16,467 bases of DNA from Candidatus Zixiibacteriota bacterium (GTDB lineage Bacteria > Zixibacteria > MSB-5A5 > SM23-73-2), in NCBI GenBank assembly GCA_030615745.1, contig JAUWYR010000050.1, positions 1-16,467 of the forward strand. Direction: 5' to 3'. The translations under genes and the position numbers were made by a program. The notes beneath the pieces are model-generated. The model did not search any database. It was not told where the DNA came from and saw only the letters and a list, made by a program, of their open reading frames with translations. Positions 1 to 5,752 of the stretch are shown one piece after another. How positions within the stretch are numbered: the first letter of the stretch is position 1; every line of letters begins with the position of its first letter.

Positions 1-183
1 GATGATCACTATCTTCTTAACCTTATTGAACTTATTAACTTTTATTCAGAGAAGGTAAATTCGGCTAGCTAGATCATTCCCTCTTTTATCTTTGCTGTTC
101 CAATAGACTTCTTTATTTTCGGCTGTTTGTGTTTCATCGGGTGATGTCTTAACTTTCTGACCAAGAAGATGATAGATAGTTAC
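1..183 (-). pseudogene. Remnant of a T9SS type-A C-terminal sorting domain
   Basis: Reading the minus strand from 183 down gives a frame opening with VTIYHLLGQKVKT, then YWNSKDKRGNDLASRIYLL, a TGA stop at 46-48, and then in the same frame IKVNKFNKVKKIVII up to the window edge. This matches, in order, the hallmarks of type IX secretion type-A sorting domains: the IYNLLGQKVKTL strand, the YWDGKDDKGN turn, the ASGIYFYRIK strand and a KKMVLIK-like end. The frame is closed upstream by a TGA at 184-186, right at the end of the neighbouring kinase gene, so the body of the cargo protein is gone. The Gly of ASGIY is Arg and the stop falls just after it, so this is a decayed fragment and not a functional gene. 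The motif match is seen directly; the family assignment is from memory of CTD consensus sequences. Confidence 0.75.
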
Positions 184-1877
184 TCAGATTGAGCAGGATG
201 GCAAGGCAACTTAATCATAAAGTTGGTTCCTTGTCCAATCTCGCTTTTCACTTCTATTTTTCCTCCATGATTTTGAACGATTTTATGGCAGGCTAACAAA
301 CCTAATCCATGACCATTTTCTTTTGTGGTAAATCTTGTTTTGAATGCTTCTCTTAACTCCTCTTCAGACATACCCTTTCCTGAGTCGATGATACATATTT
401 CGAAAAGATTTTCCTCTTTATTATATGTTGTCTCTATATTTATGTTCCCATGTCTTTTGCCGAGGCAGTTGATAGCATCGACTGCATTATTCAAAAGATT
501 ATATAATAATTGCTGTATCTGATTTGAATCTAGGTGAATTGGAGGAGCGCCCCTGTCTAACTCCTTTCGAAAGGTGATATCTTGAAATCTTTTTTGCGGC
601 TTTAAGAAGGAAATGACTTTTTCTATGATATCATTTATGTCAGATTGTGCCTTCTCTCCTTTTATTGACCGGAAGTCCATAAGACTTTCTACGAACGTTT
701 CAGCTTTTACTAAATGTTCTTCAATAGCTTTAAGGCACTTATTAATTTTGGCTTTATCATCCCTTTCCATGTGCACTGGTAGCAACTGAAAATTGCCCTT
801 AATGATCATCAGGAAGTTATTTAGGTCATGACCAATTTGAGCTGACCTATGAGCTTCGATAGCACCTTTTTCCAATGCTACTATCTGGTCTTGTAGCTCC
901 TGGAGCTTTAAATAAGATTCGTGAGCTTTCTGGAATAGACGTAAGTTTTCAAGGGATATCGCCGTCTGAGTAGCAACGATAGTAAGTAGCTTTATTGTAG
1001 TAGCATCCGGAGGCTTTTCTTCAGGTCTTTGATTTAAGTTCAATAATCCAACAAGCTTTCCACCCTTTTCTATAGGAATAGAAATGACATGATCATCTCT
1101 TGGAAAGATATCATTGAACAAAGAGGGTTCTATGGTTAGATTGCTAAAAGATTCAAATATCGGATACTGGGAAATATCTCCTTTTTTTACAGATTTCGAC
1201 ATTTTAGACCAGGTATCAATAATATGTTTTGATACTTTTAATTTATCTTCTTTAAACTCTCCGCCTCTTAAGTCTTTGCTAACATATATTTCTAACTCCT
1301 CTGTGGGTTGATCCCAGATGAAGATAGACCCCTTGGTCAATTTGCAGTGTGACAGGGCAAGTCCAAGCAAAAGCTTAAGCAGACCTTTCCGATCAGCTGT
1401 TGAAGATAGAAATTTATTGAGTTCATATAACCAAGCCAAATCTCCAGTTTTCACTCTGCCCAGTTGCTCTTTTCTTTTATCCAAGGCTTTAGCTACGGCG
1501 CCTTTCACTTCTTCCAAGTCAAAGGGCTTCAATATATAATCGTAGGCGCCTTCTTTGACCGCCTCTTTTGCAGTTTCCACACTAGCGTATCCTGTCATGA
1601 ATAATGCACCCAGATCCGGACATAATTGATGAGCTCTTTTAACCAACTCTATGCCATCCATCTCTGGCATCTTTATGTCAGCAACTACCAAATCAAATTC
1701 ATCTTCTTGAATCCTTTTTAAAGCTTCTTTGGACTTTAAAAACGAAGATATTTGGTATCCTTCATCCTGAAGAACCTTGCTGACCAACTTCAACATAACT
1801 TCCTCGTCATCCACCACCACAATTTTTGGAGCATTCTGTGGTCTTTTTTCATCTGACTCCAACTTTTTCTCTACCAT
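180..1877 (-). CDS. Soluble REC-GAF-histidine kinase (hybrid sensor kinase)
   Basis: A cytoplasmic 565-residue signalling protein without membrane segments or signal peptide. Residues about 18-133 are a receiver domain with acidic pocket D23/D24, phospho-acceptor D67, T95 and K117. Residues about 160-312 look like a GAF domain. A coiled linker follows, then the phosphorylation helix with GHDLNN (H350) and a catalytic ATPase domain with N-box N463/N464, G1 box DSGKG (498-502) and GHGLGL (522-527). The receiver at the N-terminus suggests it is fed by an upstream kinase and then drives its own histidine phosphotransfer. The ATG at 1875-1877 is the only usable start, because an in-frame TGA lies 15 nt upstream; a GAGGG ribosome site precedes it. 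The gene overlaps the preceding response regulator by 29 nt and is the last gene of the operon. Its ligand is unknown. Confidence 0.93.
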   Translation of the reverse strand: MVEKKLESDEKRPQNAPKIVVVDDEEVMLKLVSKVLQDEGYQISSFLKSKEALKRIQEDEFDLVVADIKMPEMDGIELVKRAHQLCPDLGALFMTGYASVETAKEAVKEGAYDYILKPFDLEEVKGAVAKALDKRKEQLGRVKTGDLAWLYELNKFLSSTADRKGLLKLLLGLALSHCKLTKGSIFIWDQPTEELEIYVSKDLRGGEFKEDKLKVSKHIIDTWSKMSKSVKKGDISQYPIFESFSNLTIEPSLFNDIFPRDDHVISIPIEKGGKLVGLLNLNQRPEEKPPDATTIKLLTIVATQTAISLENLRLFQKAHESYLKLQELQDQIVALEKGAIEAHRSAQIGHDLNNFLMIIKGNFQLLPVHMERDDKAKINKCLKAIEEHLVKAETFVESLMDFRSIKGEKAQSDINDIIEKVISFLKPQKRFQDITFRKELDRGAPPIHLDSNQIQQLLYNLLNNAVDAINCLGKRHGNINIETTYNKEENLFEICIIDSGKGMSEEELREAFKTRFTTKENGHGLGLLACHKIVQNHGGKIEVKSEIGQGTNFMIKLPCHPAQSE

Positions 1878-2232
1878 AGACTCCCTCTTTCACTCCTTTA
1901 ATAATTTCTTTGATTTCATCCAAGTCGAAAGGTTTGTGAACGCAGGTAATAGCTCCCTTCTCTTTGGCTAATTCGCTCAAGGAATCAGGATAACTATCCA
2001 TCATCACAATGGTTACTTTTTGATCAAATTTTCTTATTAAAGTCACCACCTCCAGTCCGGTCATCTCCGGCATATGAACATCCGAGAAAATGATGTCAAA
2101 AGAGGTCTTCTTCGCCATCCGGACAGCTTCATATCCATTATCAACCACAGTCACTTGGTGTCCCCAATCATTTAGCACTTCGCTCAAAAGACGTCGGATG
2201 ATATACTCATCATCTACAACAAGGATCTTCAT
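1849..2232 (-). CDS. Single-domain response regulator (CheY-like) with Thr-to-Asp switch substitution
   Basis: A 127-residue stand-alone receiver. The acidic pocket D7/D8, phospho-acceptor D51 and the conserved K100 followed by PF are all present. The beta4 switch position, normally Thr or Ser in an MTGY-like stretch, reads VMMDSYPD, so Asp79 replaces the Thr. That residue normally contacts the phosphoryl group, so signalling output may be altered. There is no effector domain, so it probably acts as a phosphorelay intermediate or through protein contacts. The ATG at 2230-2232 has only a purine-rich leader and no strong Shine-Dalgarno; no other start is in frame before a stop. The 3' end overlaps the following REC-GAF-kinase gene by 29 nt, which suggests coupled translation and a direct partnership. 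Confidence 0.93.
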   Translation of the reverse strand: MKILVVDDEYIIRRLLSEVLNDWGHQVTVVDNGYEAVRMAKKTSFDIIFSDVHMPEMTGLEVVTLIRKFDQKVTIVMMDSYPDSLSELAKEKGAITCVHKPFDLDEIKEIIKGVKEGVYGREKVGVR

Positions 2233-2303
2233 TTTTCTGTATCTTTTTTTCTTTTAAAACAGATGCTTCATTTTTCCAAAGTTAAGACACCATTCTGATA
2301 TGC

Positions 2304-2681
2304 TCAAACAGGCTTTTTGGATTTCAAAGCACGTCCAACTAATAGCTTGATTTGATTAATCTGAAACGGTTTTACTATATAACCTGCGGCACCAAAGTTT
2401 TTACACTCAGCCTCTGTGTCCAAAGAAGGATAACCAGTGATGATGATTACTTCTGTATTAGAATTTTTTCGCTTCACTTTTTTGAGCACCTCTATTCCGT
2501 CAGCGTTAGGCATTTTTATGTCAGTAATGACTAAATCATAATTCGATCTTTTTATCTTATCTAAGGCTTCTTTTCCGTCTGTGGCTAAATCGGTTTCATA
2601 GCCCTGGTCAGAGAGAAAATCCCTTAGAAACTCTCTTATGACCTTTTCATCATCTACTACCAGAATTCGATAGTTTTCCAT
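2304..2681 (-). CDS. Single-domain response regulator (CheY-like)
   Basis: A 125-residue receiver domain with all canonical residues: D10/D11, phospho-acceptor D54, T82 and K104 followed by PF. It has no DNA-binding or enzymatic output domain and ends shortly after helix alpha5 with a basic tail. It lies 41 nt downstream of the HAMP histidine kinase gene and is the likely first phospho-acceptor of that kinase. The ATG at 2679-2681 has no good Shine-Dalgarno, and there is no alternative start codon between it and the end of the kinase gene. A 71-nt gap separates it from the next receiver gene; no terminator hairpin is apparent there, so read-through into the downstream genes is likely. Its substitution pattern differs from the neighbouring receiver, which has an unusual switch residue. 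Confidence 0.93.
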   Translation of the reverse strand: MENYRILVVDDEKVIREFLRDFLSDQGYETDLATDGKEALDKIKRSNYDLVITDIKMPNADGIEVLKKVKRKNSNTEVIIITGYPSLDTEAECKNFGAAGYIVKPFQINQIKLLVGRALKSKKPV

Positions 2682-2722
2682 CTTTAAAAGAGTATTTCGG
2701 GTTTTTATTAAACTACTCCTAC

Positions 2723-4405
2723 CTATATATTACTTTTCTCGGCAAAAGACTCTGCTTCTTTTTCCGATTGAACTCTCTCTAAAACTTCGACCCCGGGTAG
2801 AAAAATAATAAATGTAGTTCCTTTTCCAACCTCGCTTTTAACCTTTATTTCTCCTTTATGTTCCTTAATTATACCATAGCTTACTGAAAGACCCAAACCG
2901 GTCCCTTGACCAACTTTTTTCGTTGTAAAGAAAGGCTCAAAAATCTTATCAAGATTTTCACTTGGTATTCCAAAGCCGGTGTCAGTAAAAGATACCTCTA
3001 CTCCTTTTTTTCGTTCTCCGAAATAGCTGGTTACTCTTGTCGAAACAGTCAAATCACCCCCTTGAGGCATAACCTGTAAGGCATTAAGAATTATGTTAGT
3101 GAAAACTTGTTGTAGCATTCCTGCGTTTCCATTCACTTTTGGTAGGGATGGCTCTAAGTTCTTTAACAACCTAACCTTGCTCATAGATAGTTGATGTTGA
3201 ACAAACATTAAGGTATCGTCTAAAATAGCATTCAGGTTTAAAACTTCAAAGTCAACTTTTGTAGATGATCTTGAAAACTTCAAAAGATTCTGCACAATTT
3301 TTTTACACCTTATTGATTGCTGTTCAATGTCTTTCAGATATGCGGAATAAGTGGAGATCTCTTCATCGGTTAAATCCTGTGCTTTTTTATTCCTCATCTT
3401 TGAATAAGTATATTGAGCAAAACCCAGAATGCCTCCTAAAGGGTTATTCAATTCATGAGCAACCCCTGCGGCCAGTTGACCCGCAGCAGCCATTTTTTCT
3501 GTCTGAATCAGCTTGGCTTGTGCCTCCTTTAACTCCCTAGTCCTTTCCTCTACCTTCTGTTCTAAGGTTCTGCTGTAGTTTTCAATTTCCCCCCTGGACT
3601 CTTTTAAAGAGACGGTCATCTGGTTGAAGGCAAAAGCTAATTTCCCCAGCTCATCCTTGCGGTTTATCTCCACCGAAAGAGAGAGGTCTCCACAAGCGAT
3701 TCTTCCTGTGGCATAAACCAGTTTCTCCACCGGCTTAATGATCAGATTCACCAGTCCGAAAGTTAGTAGTATGGCTATACCTACGATCAGACAGGTCAGA
3801 AGGACTATGATGTTTTTCATCCGGGCAATTTGTTCTCTCATGGGATGCAAGGATATCCCAACTTTTGCCACCCCTATTTTTTCCTGATGCAGTAGCAGGT
3901 TCAAATCCTTACCAATGATGATCCCTAGCTCCTCTTTGGGCATCTGGACTTTGGTGGTCATTATAGGGTAAGTTAACTCGTAAAGGTCAGACTTATCATC
4001 AAGGGTGACCTGGGACTGACCCTGCGAACCTTTTTCGTTTAGGTCATTTGGGATTACACTTTCATCTATTTTTTTCTTTTTTTGATAGTGTTTTTTCTGA
4101 ACTAACTGGGCCAAAAGTCTATCATTCTTATCGTAAATTTCAGCATACATCACATCTTCTTCTCTAAGCACCCCTTTGATCAAATTAGCTAAAAGCTGTT
4201 GGTTTTCAATCAACACCCCATATTCGCTATTGTAAGCTAAATTTTTAGCTAAGGATTTCACCCTTTTCTCCAACTCCCTTTCGATCAATTGGCTTTGTTC
4301 TTTAATCAAAAATCCGCTTAAAATTACCGAGGTGAAAAGGATGAGAAATGAAATCATCAACACAAACTTAATTTTAAGTCCTAATTGAATTTTGGGGAGT
4401 TTCAT
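2723..4405 (-). CDS. Membrane-bound HAMP sensor histidine kinase
   Basis: A 560-residue inner-membrane kinase. A first membrane helix spans about residues 13-34. A periplasmic sensor region of about 160 residues follows (35-196), then a second helix (about 197-223), a HAMP domain (to about 275), a coiled coil, a HisKA helix with AHELNNP (H317), and a HATPase domain with N-box N437/N441, G1 DTGFG (475-479), F-box FEPFFTTK and G2 GQGTGLGL. The sensor region resembles PDC/CHASE-like extracytoplasmic domains in its opening (LAKNLAYNSEYGVL) but cannot be assigned firmly. It contains a lysine-rich, probably exposed segment around residues 104-114. The start codon overlaps the stop of the upstream binding-protein gene as ATGA, so the two are translationally coupled and the kinase probably senses the state of that protein. 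Confidence 0.95.
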   Translation of the reverse strand: MKLPKIQLGLKIKFVLMISFLILFTSVILSGFLIKEQSQLIERELEKRVKSLAKNLAYNSEYGVLIENQQLLANLIKGVLREEDVMYAEIYDKNDRLLAQLVQKKHYQKKKKIDESVIPNDLNEKGSQGQSQVTLDDKSDLYELTYPIMTTKVQMPKEELGIIIGKDLNLLLHQEKIGVAKVGISLHPMREQIARMKNIIVLLTCLIVGIAILLTFGLVNLIIKPVEKLVYATGRIACGDLSLSVEINRKDELGKLAFAFNQMTVSLKESRGEIENYSRTLEQKVEERTRELKEAQAKLIQTEKMAAAGQLAAGVAHELNNPLGGILGFAQYTYSKMRNKKAQDLTDEEISTYSAYLKDIEQQSIRCKKIVQNLLKFSRSSTKVDFEVLNLNAILDDTLMFVQHQLSMSKVRLLKNLEPSLPKVNGNAGMLQQVFTNIILNALQVMPQGGDLTVSTRVTSYFGERKKGVEVSFTDTGFGIPSENLDKIFEPFFTTKKVGQGTGLGLSVSYGIIKEHKGEIKVKSEVGKGTTFIIFLPGVEVLERVQSEKEAESFAEKSNI

Positions 4406-5355
4406 CTGAAAATCTCCTTGGCTATACTAATTAAATCGGATGAAATCTCTAAATCTATATGTTCTGATGTTTTTAAATTCAAGTATAAATAGATTATCCT
4501 GGGCACTAAGACAGGAATGAGTTTAGGATCTTTGCCCAAAAGTATCTCCAATGCTACCTCCCCGGATTGTCTACCTATATCTTTATAATCACAAGCCAGA
4601 GTAAAAAGAGCTCCGTTCTCTACAAAAGAGGGATTAACCCCCATCACCGGGAGACGATTTCTCAAGGCGTATAGAAGAATGAATTGAGTGGTTTGAGGGG
4701 TGTAAATATTTGGGTCTGCTATGGCCCACAATCCTTGAGTTTTTTTTTGCAACTGTTCTAAAGCCTCGGGCACCTCTCTCTCCGAGAAAACCAAAAAAGG
4801 GACTATCTCTAAGTTTAGGTTCTCTGCTACGACTTTCGCTTCCTTTATTAATTCTTCAGTTTCTGAAGTATGAAGCGCCCCGATTTTTCTCAGATTGGGA
4901 ACAACTAATTTAAACTTTTCAAGCTGTATTCTAATGGGGATGTCCAAGGATGCTCCGGTAAGGTTGTTTCCCGAAGATTGCATGCTTTTCACGAAACCGC
5001 TTATAACCGGGTTCAGGACTACAGAGAAAACTAAGGGCGTGTCTTTGATTTTTTTGGAAACGATTCCTGTTGCCTTAGAGCCAATGGTTATGATTAAATC
5101 CGGTTTTTCAAGCACCAATTTCTCCAGAGAACGTTTTCTCTCCTCAGGCTCGTCTGGTATTATGTATTCGGTTACCCTGATATCTAGATCGCTATCCTCA
5201 AGCACAGTCTTAATTCCTTTAAGAGCTCTTTTGTATGAAGCAAACTCCTCACACTTAGCTATAACAACTTTCTTCTGGCTGGCAAAAGAAAAAGAAAAAG
5301 CCAAAAAGAAAATGATGATAAAAAGTCCTTTTATCAACCCTATTTGCTTAATCAA
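4402..5355 (-). CDS. Periplasmic ABC-type substrate-binding protein (COG2984-like), TTG start
   Basis: A 317-residue exported binding protein. A hydrophobic signal peptide covers residues 1 to about 25, with likely cleavage after SFSFA; there is no lipobox Cys. The mature part shows two alternating alpha/beta lobes, with segments such as KPDLIITIGSKAT and TPLVFSVVLNPV that are typical of the ABC substrate-binding family related to TrpX/COG2984. The start codon is TTG (minus strand, 5353-5355): a GAGGG site lies 9 nt upstream and a TGA closes the frame just beyond, leaving no alternative. No permease or ATPase gene is present in the window, and the gene overlaps a sensor kinase by 4 nt. Its role is therefore inferred to be a periplasmic sensing partner and not a transport component. 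The ligand is unknown; aromatic amino acids are one possibility within the family. Confidence 0.88.
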   Translation of the reverse strand: MIKQIGLIKGLFIIIFFLAFSFSFASQKKVVIAKCEEFASYKRALKGIKTVLEDSDLDIRVTEYIIPDEPEERKRSLEKLVLEKPDLIITIGSKATGIVSKKIKDTPLVFSVVLNPVISGFVKSMQSSGNNLTGASLDIPIRIQLEKFKLVVPNLRKIGALHTSETEELIKEAKVVAENLNLEIVPFLVFSEREVPEALEQLQKKTQGLWAIADPNIYTPQTTQFILLYALRNRLPVMGVNPSFVENGALFTLACDYKDIGRQSGEVALEILLGKDPKLIPVLVPRIIYLYLNLKTSEHIDLEISSDLISIAKEIFR

Positions 5356-5400
5356 AGACTTAAACCCTCAAGTTGAGACTTCAATTTGAACTATTTATAA

Positions 5401-5630
5401 ATGTCGAAAAAATGCTTCTCTTTATTTATCCTCCAACCCTTATTCAAGATCAGAACAGGACAATTCAGATGTCCTGTTTGCAATAAGTTGATCCATTCTT
5501 CGAGGTTACTTTTGTATTTTTTATCGGTTTTTTAGCCCAAACCTTTATTTCTAATCAGCATTTGGCTTGGTTTACTACAAGCATATTTTTTTGAAGTGAT
5601 TCACCAGATTTTTCATTTTTTTAGGCTAAA
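5401..5630 (+). pseudogene. Possible ghost of a small CxxC membrane protein
   Basis: From the ATG at 5401 the plus strand reads 44 codons containing FKIRTGQFRCPVCNKLI and then a hydrophobic stretch (LLLYFLSVF) up to a TAG at 5533-5535. The same frame stays open after the TAG for another hydrophobic run (IWLGLLQAYFF) to a TAA near 5629-5631. The arrangement, a CPxC zinc-ribbon-like piece followed by membrane segments, resembles small CxxC membrane proteins. There is no Shine-Dalgarno, and T-rich DNA readily encodes hydrophobic residues, so this could be coincidence. If real, it is a nonsense-mutated relic. Confidence 0.25.
5454..5478. promoter_or_regulatory. Inverted repeat, candidate operator
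   Basis: AACAGGACA and TGTCCTGTT form a perfect 9-bp dyad around a 7-nt centre. No T-tract follows on either strand, so it does not look like a terminator. Its place between two divergent operons fits an operator for a dimeric regulator. The caveat is that it also falls inside a possible degenerate reading frame, so the symmetry could be fortuitous. Confidence 0.4.
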
Positions 5631-5737
5631 GTAATTTCTCCAGACGTCGATTTCATTAGTAAGGTTAGAGCATCCATAGTCACATTATAGAAATGAAACA
5701 TTTTTAACGATGAACTTTTTTGAAACAAGAACTTCTT

Positions 5738-5745
5738 AAGGAGGG
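5738..5745 (+). promoter_or_regulatory. Shine-Dalgarno that fixes the TonB receptor start
   Basis: AAGGAGGG lies 7 nt before the TTG at 5753-5755. The earlier in-frame TTG at 5720 has no ribosome site. Starting at 5753 also gives a clean signal peptide, so 5753 is the preferred start. Confidence 0.8.
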
Positions 5746-5752
5746 ACAAAAA

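Larger units (their letters stand above)
5356..5752. other. Divergent intergenic region between the two operons
   Basis: About 400 nt separate the TTG start of the minus-strand binding-protein gene from the TTG start of the plus-strand TonB receptor, so promoters for both operons should lie here. The stretch is T-rich. An AT-rich TATAAAT on the minus strand near 5395-5401 and ATTATAG on the plus strand near 5684-5690 could be -10 elements, but neither has a convincing -35 partner. The clearest structure is an inverted repeat at 5454-5478. A possible gene ghost runs through 5401-5630. Confidence 0.5.

Noticed and set aside
46-48. Recoded TGA (read as an amino acid) in the sorting-domain remnant
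   Set aside because: Intact genes in the window use TGA as their normal stop and show no internal TGA, so the codon is a real nonsense mutation.
2507-2519. Alternative-frame ORFs inside the kinase and receptor genes
   Set aside because: They lie wholly within well-supported genes on the other strand or frame and lack family signatures.
5501-5514. Bacteroidetes-type promoter (TAnnTTTG at 5507-5514)
   Set aside because: The only upstream TTTG (5477-5480) is 26 nt away, beyond the usual spacing, and the lineage is not certain to use this sigma factor.
5567-5583. Possible sigma-54 promoter (GG-N10-GC) upstream of the TonB receptor
   Set aside because: Only the invariant GG and GC and one flanking T match; the CACG and TT parts of the consensus are absent.
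5720-5752. Longer TonB-receptor start at the TTG at 5720
   Set aside because: No ribosome site precedes it, whereas a strong AAGGAGG directs the TTG at 5753, which also gives a better signal peptide.
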